From: Pontibacter sp. FD36
GTDB taxonomy: Bacteria > Bacteroidota > Bacteroidia > Cytophagales > Hymenobacteraceae
Length of the DNA stretch: 64,000 nt
Reading direction: 5' to 3'
NCBI RefSeq assembly: GCF_015686655.1
Contig: NZ_JADPMP010000001.1
Location: forward strand, 434,001 to 498,000
A program made the translations under genes and the position numbers. A model generated the notes under the pieces. That model was not told the DNA's origin, searched no databases, and worked only from the letters and a program-made list of their open reading frames with translations. The first letter of the stretch is position 1. Each line of letters opens with the position of its first letter. This document shows positions 35,235-44,483 of the stretch, piece after piece.

Positions 35235-36257
35235 TTAATTCTTCTCTTTCAATTCGTCTAATACGCGCTGTAATTCCGGCAATTTGCGGAAAACGGTGAT
35301 GGCTTTGAGGTTTTGCTTGTAGTCGAAGGCAGGGGAGCCCTGTATGATGGTGCCTGACTCTTTCACAGACTTAGACACGCCTGACTGTGCACCGATGGTG
35401 GTTTTGTCAGCTATGCTGATATGGCCTACGATGCCCACCTGACCGGCAATCACACAGTTGTTACCGACTTTGGTAGAGCCAGATATACCTGTCTGTGAGG
35501 CAATTACTGTGTTTTTCCCTATTTCTACGTTATGTGCCACCTGCACGAGGTTGTCTATTTTAGTGCCTTTACGGACGATGGTAGAACCCATGGTAGCGCA
35601 GTCGATGGTAGTATTGGCGCCGATGTTCACGTCATCCTCTAACACTACATTGCCGATCTGCGGCACATTTTTGTAAGTGCCGTCAGGCTGAGGGGCAAAG
35701 CCGAAGCCGTCACTGCCCAGCACCACACCGGCATGCAGGGTGCAATTAGCACCTACCACTGTGTTGGCGTATAGTTTCACTCCTGCGAAAAGGGTGGTAT
35801 TGTCACCAATGGTTACATTGTCGCCGATGTATACCTGTGGATAAATGCGCACATTCTGGCCAATCTTACAGTTGTTGCCGATATAAGAGAAAGCGCCACG
35901 GTAATGGCCTTCGCCTATCTCGCTGCCGCTGCCGATAAAGCAAGGCTCCTCTACACCCACCTTAGAGGCGAGCACGGCCTGCTGGTAATAGGCTAATAGG
36001 GTTGAAAAACTGGAGTAAGGGTCGGATACACGAATAAGAGAAGCGGAAACGGGCTTTTTAAGCTCCAGTTTGTCCGACACGATCACCGCGCTTGCTCCGG
36101 TTGTATAAAGATATGGTTCATATTTTAGATTAGACAAAAAAGCAAGCGCTCCAGTCTGGGCTTCTTCAATTTTGGCTAATGTGCTGACCTTTACTGTACT
36201 GTCTCCTTCAACTTCTCCCTTCAAAAGGTCCGCAATCTGTTGAATAGTGAATTCCAT
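35235..36257 (-). CDS. lpxD: UDP-3-O-acylglucosamine N-acyltransferase
   Basis: Third step of lipid A synthesis: adds the N-linked acyl chain. The N-terminal nucleotide-binding domain (MEFTIQQIADLLKGEVEGDSTVKV, ALAFLSNLKYEPYL) precedes a hexapeptide beta-helix (IGNNCKIGQNVRIYPQVYIGDNVTIGDNTTL), with the catalytic His in VAHNVEIGKNTVIASQTGISGSTKVG. The C-terminal helix (FRKLPELQRVLDEL) is the usual trimerising arm. Length 340 aa is normal. A -7-like TAAGTTTG (complement of 36305-36312) precedes it; the 160-base gap to lpxC suggests a separate transcript. Confidence 0.95.
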   Translation of the reverse strand: MEFTIQQIADLLKGEVEGDSTVKVSTLAKIEEAQTGALAFLSNLKYEPYLYTTGASAVIVSDKLELKKPVSASLIRVSDPYSSFSTLLAYYQQAVLASKVGVEEPCFIGSGSEIGEGHYRGAFSYIGNNCKIGQNVRIYPQVYIGDNVTIGDNTTLFAGVKLYANTVVGANCTLHAGVVLGSDGFGFAPQPDGTYKNVPQIGNVVLEDDVNIGANTTIDCATMGSTIVRKGTKIDNLVQVAHNVEIGKNTVIASQTGISGSTKVGNNCVIAGQVGIVGHISIADKTTIGAQSGVSKSVKESGTIIQGSPAFDYKQNLKAITVFRKLPELQRVLDELKEKN

Positions 36258-36395
36258 CTTGTAAAATTAGAGCAAAAAATAAAATGTGCTACCCATTGGG
36301 GGCGCAAACTTAATAAAAACTTTACGCTGCACCGCCACATTCTGCAGCAGATTATGGACAGGTCAAGCAAATCCCGTGCAAATCCTATAGTCGGT

Positions 36396-37628
36396 TTATA
36401 AGGCGGCTACCTCTTTAGGGTAACACACGAAGTATTTTTCCACTTTATTACTCAATGCCTGTATATTAGGCAAATCCGAAGCATCGGCTACGTTCACCAC
36501 ATAGCCGGTTTTGGTAAGTACATCAATCGATTGGCCTTCAGCCATATAAGCACTGTTGCTGATGCGGCCCGAGATCATCAGGTACTTCACGTCCTCGAGG
36601 TGTACCTGAAAGCGCTCCTGCACCAGTTCGCTTATACCCAGCATCATCTCTTCATCAATTGGCTTGGTGGAGATGTATACCTTGAACAGCTTGCGATTCA
36701 AAATGCTTTTGGAAAGATAGGAGATAACAGGGTCAGGGTGCATTGCCCATTCTTTAATGCCGCTCCATACGTCATGGTCGTCCAGCGAAACAAAGCGCTC
36801 TAAAATAGAATTATCTCTCTGGAAATCCTCCATAGTGAGATTGGAGGAGAGGAAGAACTTGAGGCAAGGGCTGGCCGGTACGTCTATACCTTGCTGAATC
36901 AGCTCGCGGGCACGCTGCACGGTACGCAATACCATGTGCTCGGCACTGATCACGGTTTTGTGCAGGTATACCTGCCAGTACATCAGGCGGCGGCTCACCA
37001 GAAAGTTCTCGATGCTGTAAATGGCTTTCTCTTCCACCACCAATTTGTCGTTAGCTACGTCCAACATCTTAATCAGACGGTCGGCACCGATCTTTCCTTC
37101 GTATACACCTGTATAGAAGCTATCGCGGTTCAGGTAATCGAGGCGGTCTACGTCCAACTGGCTCGAAACCAGTTGGTGGAAGAAGCGACGTTCGTAAGTG
37201 TCTGTGAAGATTTTGATGGCAAGGCTTAATCTGCCTCCGAACTCTTCGTTGAGCAGGTGCATGATGTGCAGCGAGAGGTGCTCGTGGTGCACTTCCTGGA
37301 AAATAGCCGTTTCCAGCGCATGCGAGAAAGGCCCGTGGCCCACGTCGTGCAGCAGGATGGCGATGAGCGAGGCCTCAAACTCGGCGTCTGATATTTCATT
37401 GTTCTTGCCGCGCAGCGTGTTCAGGGCCAGGTTCATGAGGTGCATGGCCCCCAGGGCGTGGTGAAAGCGGGTATGCAGAGCACCCGGATATACCATCTCG
37501 GTTAGTCCCAGTTGCTTGATTCGGCGCAGACGCTGAAAGTAGGGGTGATCGATGATGTCGAACAACAATTCAGACGGCACCGTGATAAAGCCGTATACAG
37601 GGTCGTTTAATATTTTTTTCTTATTCAC
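36396..37628 (-). CDS. HD domain-containing phosphohydrolase, 410 aa
   Basis: Metal-dependent HD-fold hydrolase of the dGTPase-like group. Metal ligands appear as H in TRFHHALGAMHLM, HD in ILLHDVGHGPFSHALE and D in SSQLDVDRLDYLNRDSFYTG. The N-terminus has the KKILNDPVYGFITVP motif common to Bacteroidota members. The start is GTG at 37628. The substrate (dNTP or a nucleotide second messenger) is not determinable. Divergent from porX, with a 168-base gap that shows no firm promoter. Confidence 0.9.
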   Translation of the reverse strand: MNKKKILNDPVYGFITVPSELLFDIIDHPYFQRLRRIKQLGLTEMVYPGALHTRFHHALGAMHLMNLALNTLRGKNNEISDAEFEASLIAILLHDVGHGPFSHALETAIFQEVHHEHLSLHIMHLLNEEFGGRLSLAIKIFTDTYERRFFHQLVSSQLDVDRLDYLNRDSFYTGVYEGKIGADRLIKMLDVANDKLVVEEKAIYSIENFLVSRRLMYWQVYLHKTVISAEHMVLRTVQRARELIQQGIDVPASPCLKFFLSSNLTMEDFQRDNSILERFVSLDDHDVWSGIKEWAMHPDPVISYLSKSILNRKLFKVYISTKPIDEEMMLGISELVQERFQVHLEDVKYLMISGRISNSAYMAEGQSIDVLTKTGYVVNVADASDLPNIQALSNKVEKYFVCYPKEVAAL

Positions 37629-37796
37629 AAAAACCGAGGTTTTTAATTGTTAAATTGCTAATCGTTAACTGTTTGCTCTGCTACGAACCAAATTAGCCCG
37701 TACAAGTAACCGCAATCTGCAAGGTAATGTTTGCGTTGAGGTAGAGTAATCAATTAACAATGAAGCCATTTAAAACAGCGCGCAACAAATAAAACT

Positions 37797-39359
37797 ATGC
37801 AAAGATATACGATTTTATGGGCCGATGACGAAATCGACCTACTCAAGCCACACATTCTTTTCCTCGAAGAGAGAGGCTACGACATTACCCCGGTAAACAG
37901 TGGGGCCGACGCCATCGAGAAGGTGCAGGAGCAGGCCTTTGACGTGGTATTTCTCGACGAAAACATGCCTGGCATCAGCGGATTGGAGGCTCTGAATGAG
38001 ATAAAAACCATCCGTCCGGCTATGCCCGTGATCATGATCACCAAGAGTGAAGAGGAGCACATCATGGAGGAGGCTATTGGTTCCAAGATATCCGATTACC
38101 TGATCAAACCGCTCAATCCAAGTCAGATTCTGCTTTCTGTGAAAAAGACGCTGGAGAACAAGCGTCTGGTATCCGAAAAAACCAACATGAGCTACCAGCG
38201 CGACTTCCGTCAGTTAGGTATGGCCTTTGGTGAGCGGCTGAGCCCGGGAGAGTGGGCTGACATCTACAAAAAGCTGGTATACTGGGAGCTCGAGATCGAT
38301 GAGACCGAGAACAAAAGCATGGCTGACGTGATCAACATGCAGAAGGACGAGGCCAACTCCAATTTCGCCAAGTTCATCATGGACAATTACGAGGACTGGA
38401 TCAACAAGGAATCGGATGATGCGCCGCTGATGTCGCACCAGTTGTTCAGGGAACGGGTAATTCCGATGATGAAGGAGTCGGACAAGCCAGTGTACTTTGT
38501 ACTGATCGACAACCTGCGCTATGATCAGTGGAAGGTGCTGGAGCCGCTTATTTCTGAATACTTCACTGTGGACACGGAGGAGATGTTCTATTCCATCTTG
38601 CCTACCACCACAGCCTACGCCCGTAATGCGATCTTCTCTGGTATGATGCCGACCGAGATCATCAAAAAATACCCGAATCTGTGGGTAAGTGATGACGAAG
38701 AAGAAGGCAAAAACCTGCACGAGCAGGACTTCCTGGAAATTCAGCTGCAGCAAAACCGCATCACGGACAAGCACAGTTACCATAAGATCACCAACCCAGC
38801 TGCCGGCAAGGACCTGAACGGTAAGTTTAACAACCTGGACAACAACAAACTGAACGTAATCGTGTACAACTTCGTGGATATGCTCTCGCATGCCCGTACG
38901 GACAGTAACATGGTACGCGAACTGGCACCGGACGAGTCGGCTTACCGCTCTATCACGCGTTCGTGGTTCATCCACTCGCCACTGTTTGAGATGCTGAAGC
39001 TGATCGCCGATCGTAAAGCCCGTCTGGTTATCACAACCGACCACGGCACGATCCGGGTGAAGCGCCCGTTCAAGATCATCGGTGACCGCCAAACGAACAC
39101 CAACCTGCGGTACAAGCATGGTAAGAACCTCGGTTACACCGACAAAGATGTATTCACGGTGCGCAAGCCGGAGCGATTTTTCTTGCCAAAGGCCAACGTT
39201 TCCACTACGTTTGTATTCGCGATCGAAGACTACTTCTTCGCCTACCCAAACAACTATAATTACTACGTGAACTACTACAAAGACACCTTCCAGCATGGGG
39301 GCGTGTCGCTGGAGGAGTGCATTATACCGTTTGTGACACTGACGCCTAAGAATGTATAA
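37797..39359 (+). CDS. porX: PorX-like response regulator with PglZ domain
   Basis: Two-component regulator of type IX secretion in Bacteroidota. Residues 1-125 are a receiver domain: acidic pair Asp10/Asp11 (WADDE), phosphoacceptor Asp54 (VFLDENMPG), Thr near 82 (MITKSEEE) and Lys near 106 (YLIKPLNPS). The remaining 390 residues are a PglZ alkaline-phosphatase-like domain, seen in FVLIDNLRYDQW, PTTTAYARNAIFSGMMP and LVITTDHGTIRVKRP with metal-binding Asp and His residues. PorX of Porphyromonas has the same length and layout and hydrolyses oligonucleotides. The partner kinase PorY is not in the window. It overlaps tsaE by 8 bases. Confidence 0.93.
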   Translation: MQRYTILWADDEIDLLKPHILFLEERGYDITPVNSGADAIEKVQEQAFDVVFLDENMPGISGLEALNEIKTIRPAMPVIMITKSEEEHIMEEAIGSKISDYLIKPLNPSQILLSVKKTLENKRLVSEKTNMSYQRDFRQLGMAFGERLSPGEWADIYKKLVYWELEIDETENKSMADVINMQKDEANSNFAKFIMDNYEDWINKESDDAPLMSHQLFRERVIPMMKESDKPVYFVLIDNLRYDQWKVLEPLISEYFTVDTEEMFYSILPTTTAYARNAIFSGMMPTEIIKKYPNLWVSDDEEEGKNLHEQDFLEIQLQQNRITDKHSYHKITNPAAGKDLNGKFNNLDNNKLNVIVYNFVDMLSHARTDSNMVRELAPDESAYRSITRSWFIHSPLFEMLKLIADRKARLVITTDHGTIRVKRPFKIIGDRQTNTNLRYKHGKNLGYTDKDVFTVRKPERFFLPKANVSTTFVFAIEDYFFAYPNNYNYYVNYYKDTFQHGGVSLEECIIPFVTLTPKNV

Positions 39360-39798
39360 CACAGGAGTTGAGAAGAAAAGACTGAAGATGTCGTCGTTGG
39401 CTGACCTGCCGGCGGCGGCTTCTGTGCTTTTGGAGGAGGCCCGTGATGAGCCGATTATTTTGTTTGAAGGCCCGATGGGAGCCGGGAAAACTACATTGAT
39501 AAAAGAGCTCTGCCGCCAGATGGGCGTGAAAGAGAACGTGAGTAGCCCCACTTTTGCCCTTGTAAACGAGTATGAAACGTCCAAAGGGAACCTAATCTAC
39601 CATTTTGACTTTTATAGGATTAATGAGGAGCGTGAGGCGCTTGGCATCGGAGCACTGGAGTATTTCGACTCTGGTCGTACCTGCCTGATCGAGTGGCCCT
39701 CCATGATCCCAAACCTGTTGCCGGAGCATTACCTGTTGGTAAAGCTGCAGCCCGCCGCTGAAGGCGAGGAGCGCACCATGACTATAAACCGTGTATGA
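39352..39798 (+). CDS. tsaE: tRNA threonylcarbamoyladenosine biosynthesis ATPase TsaE
   Basis: P-loop ATPase of the complex that makes t6A37 in ANN-decoding tRNAs. Walker A is GPMGAGKTT (residues 40-48); SSPTFALVNEY and YHFDFYRI are TsaE signatures and CLIEWPSM the conserved tail. It overlaps porX by 8 bases and ald by 4, so it is translated with both. The ATG at 39352 is kept because coupling fits; an internal ATG at 39388 would give 136 aa, also acceptable for the family. Confidence 0.93.
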   Translation: MYNTGVEKKRLKMSSLADLPAAASVLLEEARDEPIILFEGPMGAGKTTLIKELCRQMGVKENVSSPTFALVNEYETSKGNLIYHFDFYRINEEREALGIGALEYFDSGRTCLIEWPSMIPNLLPEHYLLVKLQPAAEGEERTMTINRV

Positions 39799-41027
39799 GC
39801 ATGACGGAGAGATTCGCCGTTGAATTAGGAAAGCTGGCGGCCAGCCAGGCCCTTTACCCAAAGGAGTCCATGTTGGCTGTGGAGGAGCGATACAAAAGCC
39901 TGTTTATCGGGCTTCCGAAAGAGTCGTCGTTTCAGGAAAACCGCATTGGCCTCACCCCGGATGCCGTGAAGCAACTCACCGATCAAGGCCATGAAATATG
40001 GGTCGAGGCCGGAGCAGGTGGTCCCTCCAAGTACTCTGACAACGACTACTCTGAGGCTGGCGCCCGTATTGTATATTCTACCAAAGAGGTATACGAAGCC
40101 GGGATCATCCTTAAAATCGCACCTCCTACCTACGACGAAATTGAGTACCTGCGCCCCGGCCAGACATTGATCTCCGCCCTGCACTTCGGCAACCTGACTT
40201 CCGACTATGTCAATGCCCTTCAACGCAAAAAAATAAATGCCATTTCATTTGAGCTGATCCGGGACAAGTCGGAATCGAAGCCGGTGGTACGTGCTATGAG
40301 CGAGATTGCCGGCAGTTCGGTGATGCTGATCGCTGCCGAGTACCTGAGCAGCAGCAACGATGGCAAAGGCGTCATATTAGGAGGTATAACTGGTGTGGCA
40401 CCATCTAAAGTAGTGATCATGGGGGCGGGTACTGTAGCAGAGTTTGCTGCCCGCGCCGCCTTAGGACTTGGGGCTGAGGTGAAGGTATTTGATAACCACA
40501 TTTACAAATTGCGCCGCCTGAAGCATAACATCGGGCAACAGATTTTTACTTCTACGCTGGACAAAACCATTCTGTACAACGAACTCAAAAATGCCGATGT
40601 GGTAATTGGTGCTTTGGTGGCTGAGGAAGGGCGTATGGCTTGTATGGTAGAGGAGGGCGTTGTCGGGCAGATGAACCCGGGCTCCATCATCATCGACGTG
40701 TGCATTGACCAGGGAGGCTGTTTCGAAACGTCAGAACTCACTTCGCACAGTCGTCCAATCTACCGCAAATACGACATCATCCACTACTGCGTACCGAATA
40801 TTGCCTCACGTGTCCCGCGCACGGCTTCTACAGCGCTTAGCAATATCTTTACACCGATCTTCACAGAGATCTCCAAGTTTGGAGGCATTAACGAGGTCCT
40901 CTTTATGAACGAGCACTACCGCAGCGGCGTGTACATCTACAAAGGCAGCCTGACGAATTCGCAGATAGCGAAGAAGTTTGGTATGCGTTATAAAGAGCTG
41001 GGGCTGATGATTGCTGTGAGGAACTGA
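39795..41027 (+). CDS. ald: alanine dehydrogenase
   Basis: NAD-dependent conversion of alanine to pyruvate and ammonia. The N-terminal domain shows LFIGLPKESSFQENRIGLTP, the substrate pocket region HEIWVEAGAGG and ISALHFGNLT. The Rossmann domain has GGITGVAPSKVVIMGAGTVAEFAA and IDVCIDQGGCFETS. About 40 extra N-terminal residues precede the usual start compared with Bacillus Ald (around 370 aa); this longer form (410 aa) is typical of Bacteroidota. Overlaps tsaE by ATGA. Hairpins follow. Confidence 0.9.
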   Translation: MSMTERFAVELGKLAASQALYPKESMLAVEERYKSLFIGLPKESSFQENRIGLTPDAVKQLTDQGHEIWVEAGAGGPSKYSDNDYSEAGARIVYSTKEVYEAGIILKIAPPTYDEIEYLRPGQTLISALHFGNLTSDYVNALQRKKINAISFELIRDKSESKPVVRAMSEIAGSSVMLIAAEYLSSSNDGKGVILGGITGVAPSKVVIMGAGTVAEFAARAALGLGAEVKVFDNHIYKLRRLKHNIGQQIFTSTLDKTILYNELKNADVVIGALVAEEGRMACMVEEGVVGQMNPGSIIIDVCIDQGGCFETSELTSHSRPIYRKYDIIHYCVPNIASRVPRTASTALSNIFTPIFTEISKFGGINEVLFMNEHYRSGVYIYKGSLTNSQIAKKFGMRYKELGLMIAVRN

Positions 41028-41057
41028 AAGGTTATAGCAGAGTAGCTATTGATAAAA

Positions 41058-41092
41058 GAACGGACCCCGGCTAGGTATAGCGGGGTCCGTTC
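41058..41092 (+). terminator. terminator after ald
   Basis: GAACGGACCCC (41058-41068) pairs with GGGGTCCGTTC (41082-41092), followed by TCTTTAC. The loop contains one AGGTATAG copy (41073-41080). Confidence 0.8.
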
Positions 41093-41140
41093 TCTTTACT
41101 GTAATATCTTGATTTGCTAGCGAAGCTACAGCTTAAGTAC

Positions 41141-41174
41141 AAACTGCCCCTCCTTGGCCAAGGAGGGGCAGTTT
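41141..41174. other. 34-bp perfect palindrome
   Basis: The 17 bases AAACTGCCCCTCCTTGG are followed directly by their exact complement, giving a 34-bp palindrome without a loop. It follows the ald terminator by 49 bases and precedes the dispersed repeat. It lacks a T tail, so it is not an obvious second terminator. Confidence 0.6.
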
Positions 41175-41190
41175 GACGCATATCTGAGAA

Positions 41191-41251
41191 AATCCTGTTA
41201 ATCCGTGGGGGTAGGGGCCCTCTTTAATCCTGAAAATCCTGATTCAGACAA
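41191..41251. repeat. second copy of the dispersed repeat of 3453-3500
   Basis: AATCCTGTTAATCCGTGGGG, then GTAGGGGCCCT, and the word ATTCAGACAA (41242-41251) match the copy at 3453-3500 at most positions. It also contains two further AATCCTGA-like words. It sits just before the stop of the M28 peptidase gene (41256). Confidence 0.55.
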
Positions 41252-41255
41252 TCCA

Positions 41256-42572
41256 CTACTTCACCAACGCCTTATCAACCCGCATTGGCGTATCCTCACC
41301 CGTTACAACTCCCTGTGCGGCGAGTGCAATCGCGCGGATCATGCTGGTAAAGTGCGGCATGTCGAGCAGCTCGAACTCGTCTTTTACGGTGTGGTAGGTC
41401 TTGTCCTGATCAATCTGAACCGACGAGATGGTATGTGCAGGTACTCCCAAACGAGCCAGAGTAGCGTTATCGGAGCGGTAGAAGAGGTTTTGCTCTGGGT
41501 AAGGGTCAGGGTGGATGCTGTAGGTAGTGCCTTCCAGGCGCTTCTGCATCATTTTACCTAAGTCAGACTTCTCGTAACCCGTGAGGTAGGCGCTGTTCGG
41601 ACCGAACTTAGAGGGCTTGCCCACCATCTCAATGTTAAACATGGCCACGATCTGATCGGGGTTGAGCTGCTCGGAGAAGTAGCGGGAGCCGTGGCCACCT
41701 ATCTCTTCGGCTGTGAAAGCGGCAAAGATCAGGGTGCGCTCAGGTTGCGGCTGTTGCTTGTAGTAGCGAGCCAACATCATCATGGCGGTAATGCCGGAGG
41801 CATCATCGTCAGCGCCGTTGGCGATGCTGTCGCCGTCAATGGTTTTGTGGAAGCCGATGTGGTCGTAGTGGCCGGAGAACACAACAAATTCATCTTTGCG
41901 CTTGCCCTCGATCATGCCAACTACATTGGAGAGCGATAACTTTTCAACCTGATTGGCGAACTTCACTTCATACTTCTTTGGCGCAGCCTGATCGGTGAGC
42001 ACATATACCTTGCTTGGGCCGGTGCCTACCTCTTTCTTTACGCCACCTCTTGAGAAATAGCCTCTGTAAGAGTTGAAGGCTTCGGCATGGCTCGGATGAA
42101 TCAGCACGATCGCGTCCTGCTCAAGCGAGTTAGCCTTTGCAAAAGCATTCCGGAAATTCTCGCCTTCAGGGATAGTGATAATATTGATCTTGTTTTTGTG
42201 TTTCCACTCAAGTTTCTCCTGCGCTGTGTTGACGAACAGGTGCTCCGGAGCTATTTTCTTTTTGCCAAGCGTTACCTCCACTTGGTTAGGAGTGAGGCGG
42301 TGCACATAAAAAGTTTGGCGATAAGAGGGGGCTTGGGTTGAGCTGTTGCCGTTGAGTGGCACAAGGCCTGCAGCATGAAATTCTGCTTCGATGAAATCAG
42401 CGGCTTTCTCTATACCTGCCGAGAAGGCGGCGCGCCCCTGCATGTCGTCGTGGCTCAGCGTCTGAAGGAGGCGGGTGGCTTCCTGCTGGTTGATCACTGA
42501 AAGGTCCTGTGCTGAGAGCGAAGCGCCGAAAAGGAGAGCAAAGGCAGTAGCAAATAGCTTATGGCGTGTCAT
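41256..42572 (-). CDS. M28 family metallopeptidase, 438 aa
   Basis: Secreted zinc aminopeptidase of family M28. Signal peptide MTRHKLFATAFALLFGASLSA. Zinc ligands are in VFSGHYDHIGFH (His), NGADDDASG (bridging Asp), FTAEEIGGHGS (catalytic and ligand Glu pair), FNIEMVG and the downstream His. The 438-aa size fits the bacterial secreted leucyl-aminopeptidase-like group. Substrate is unknown. An AGGTATAG copy (42573-42580) ends one base before the start codon. Confidence 0.9.
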   Translation of the reverse strand: MTRHKLFATAFALLFGASLSAQDLSVINQQEATRLLQTLSHDDMQGRAAFSAGIEKAADFIEAEFHAAGLVPLNGNSSTQAPSYRQTFYVHRLTPNQVEVTLGKKKIAPEHLFVNTAQEKLEWKHKNKINIITIPEGENFRNAFAKANSLEQDAIVLIHPSHAEAFNSYRGYFSRGGVKKEVGTGPSKVYVLTDQAAPKKYEVKFANQVEKLSLSNVVGMIEGKRKDEFVVFSGHYDHIGFHKTIDGDSIANGADDDASGITAMMMLARYYKQQPQPERTLIFAAFTAEEIGGHGSRYFSEQLNPDQIVAMFNIEMVGKPSKFGPNSAYLTGYEKSDLGKMMQKRLEGTTYSIHPDPYPEQNLFYRSDNATLARLGVPAHTISSVQIDQDKTYHTVKDEFELLDMPHFTSMIRAIALAAQGVVTGEDTPMRVDKALVK

Positions 42573-42683
42573 AGGTATAGCGGTGTATACGATTAGGAAA
42601 TTGATGTAATATTTGGGAATATTGTTGAGGTAATTGCTGTCCTGAAGTGCATCAGCACAAACGGGAACCCAATATAGTGAAAT

Positions 42684-43787
42684 ATGGAAAAGAGCTCCAA
42701 AGTTAACTGGCTAAAGTTGCTGCAATACATCTTGCTGGTGGCGGCTTTGCTATACTTTGGGCGTACGCTTTTTGTTCCGCTCAGCTTCTCGCTTCTGATC
42801 AGTTTTGTGCTGTACCCTGTTGTAAAGTGGATGGAAGATCGTGGTTGGAGCCGCTGGAGCGCTATTTTGCTTTGCCTCTTAACGCTTGTTCTGCTGGTAG
42901 GGGCACTGAGCTGGCTGCTGGTGCGACAAATGATCAGTTTTGGGCAGGAATGGCCCGTGCTGCAGGAAAAGCTGCTGCAGGCATGGTACCAGTTCGGGCT
43001 ATACCTGGAGCAGCAGTTTGGTGTGGACGATGTGCAACGCAGCAGTTGGATGGAAGGGCTTGTAAAGGACGCTGCTTCCACTGTGCTGAACGTGGTACAA
43101 GGTGTGCTCTATGCCTCCGTGACGACGGTTGTACTCGTTTTGTTGATTCCCCTTTATGCTGCCCTTATTCTTTACAACCGGGAGCAGCTGGCGGCGGCGC
43201 TTTTCTCCATGTTTCCGAAAGCAGAACACAGCAAGATCCGCAGCATTCTGCACGGAACCATTACGACTTACTACAACTTCATCAAGGGAATGATCATTGT
43301 GTATGCGGTAGTGGGCTTGCTCAACAGTGTCGGGCTTTTGCTACTAGGTATACCGCATGCTATTTTCTTTGGTATTGTGGCTTCTATCCTCACATTTATA
43401 CCTTATGTGGGCATCACGATTGGGGCGATTTTGCCGATGGCCGTGGCTTGGATCACGTACGACTCTGTGTGGTACCCGGTTGGTGTGATCATTGTGTTTT
43501 CGGTGGTGCAATACCTGGAAGCCAACCTGATCTTCCCACTGGCCGTGAGCTTCCGTTTGCAGGTCAATATGCTCTTTACACTGCTGGCCATTGTGGCGGG
43601 AGGTATACTTTGGGGAGCATCCGGCATGATACTGTTCGTGCCTTTTGTGGCTATTCTGAAACTGATCGCCGATAAGCACGAGGAGCTGCGGCCGGTATCA
43701 CTCCTGCTGGGTACAGGTATGACATCAACCAAGTCTACACCTAAGCATGGTATCAGGATTCCTCGTTTTCGCCGGAAGCAAAGCTAG
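42684..43787 (+). CDS. AI-2E family (PerM/YdiK-like) membrane permease
   Basis: Polytopic inner-membrane protein of the AI-2E/UPF0118 family, about eight helices. Conserved parts are the N-terminal FGRTLFVPLSFSLLISFVLYPVVKWMEDRGW, GTITTYYNFIKGMIIVYAVVGLLNSVGLLLLGI, FGIVASILTFIPYVGITIGAILPMAVA and PLAVSFRLQVNMLFTLLAIVAGGILWGASGM. Length 367 aa is normal. Family members include efflux and ion-exchange proteins; substrate is unknown. Its 3' end overlaps the convergent GNAT gene by 35 bases. Confidence 0.93.
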   Translation: MEKSSKVNWLKLLQYILLVAALLYFGRTLFVPLSFSLLISFVLYPVVKWMEDRGWSRWSAILLCLLTLVLLVGALSWLLVRQMISFGQEWPVLQEKLLQAWYQFGLYLEQQFGVDDVQRSSWMEGLVKDAASTVLNVVQGVLYASVTTVVLVLLIPLYAALILYNREQLAAALFSMFPKAEHSKIRSILHGTITTYYNFIKGMIIVYAVVGLLNSVGLLLLGIPHAIFFGIVASILTFIPYVGITIGAILPMAVAWITYDSVWYPVGVIIVFSVVQYLEANLIFPLAVSFRLQVNMLFTLLAIVAGGILWGASGMILFVPFVAILKLIADKHEELRPVSLLLGTGMTSTKSTPKHGIRIPRFRRKQS

Positions 43788-44349
43788 CATGGCTCTCCTG
43801 CCATTCCCGCTTCAGTAAACTGTATACCTCCAGGTCGATAAACTGGCCGCGCAGCCACTCACCGTCCCGTTCTATACCTTCCAGCTTACAGCCCAGCTGT
43901 TTCGGAATGTTACTACTCTTACTGTTTCCTACGCCCACTTTTATCTGGATGCGGTTCATGCGCATCTGCTCAAAGGCGTTTGCAATCAAAGCAGCGCAGC
44001 TACGGACCATGATGCCTTTCCCCTGGAATTCCTCTCCCAGCCAATAGCCGATCTCCAGCTTGCTGTTTACCCTGTCAATGGCTTTGTAACCAATAATACC
44101 CGCTTCTTTTTCCTGAAACCGGATCGTGTATACCTGCTCCTGCAGATTGCCAGGCGCCGTGACAGTTTGCAGGAACAACCTTGTATCGCTTGCAGAGAAG
44201 CTGCTGTCTATAAAAGGGAGCCACTCACGCAGGTATAGCCGACCCTGGTCAATTAGCTGATAGAGGGCTGGAGCGTCACTTACCTGAGCTTCGTGCAATT
44301 TAATGTCAGGCGTTACGATCAGGGGTTGTAATGTGGATGCAGATCTCAT
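43753..44349 (-). CDS. GNAT family N-acetyltransferase, RimL-like
   Basis: Acetyl-CoA-dependent acetyltransferase of the RimJ/RimL (Acetyltransf_3) type. LHEAQVSDAPALYQLIDQGRLYLREWLPFID is the usual N-terminal pattern, with the acetyl-CoA motif GYWLGEEFQGKGIMVRSCAALI near residue 100 (QGKG is the pyrophosphate loop). NRIQIKVGVGNSKSSNIPKQLGCKLEG follows. Substrate unknown. It overlaps the AI-2E gene on the opposite strand by 35 bases. Confidence 0.9.
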   Translation of the reverse strand: MRSASTLQPLIVTPDIKLHEAQVSDAPALYQLIDQGRLYLREWLPFIDSSFSASDTRLFLQTVTAPGNLQEQVYTIRFQEKEAGIIGYKAIDRVNSKLEIGYWLGEEFQGKGIMVRSCAALIANAFEQMRMNRIQIKVGVGNSKSSNIPKQLGCKLEGIERDGEWLRGQFIDLEVYSLLKREWQESHASFASGENEES

Positions 44350-44483
44350 TGAATCGGGTTGGGAGACGTTATTGCTGAGTTCTAAAAAGCTGAATACTAA
44401 ACATACGGGTCCAAAACACAGTTAAATAGATAAGAGTATGGTAATGTTACTCTAGTATGAACGCATATATTGTACACAAGACT

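Noticed and set aside
38214-39584. A 456-codon minus-strand open frame opposite porX
   Set aside because: PorX is complete with all catalytic residues on the plus strand; the antisense frame has no recognisable domain.
42827-43675. A 282-codon shifted frame inside the AI-2E gene
   Set aside because: The overlapping AI-2E frame has the family motifs and helices; the shifted frame is Cys- and Arg-rich without pattern.
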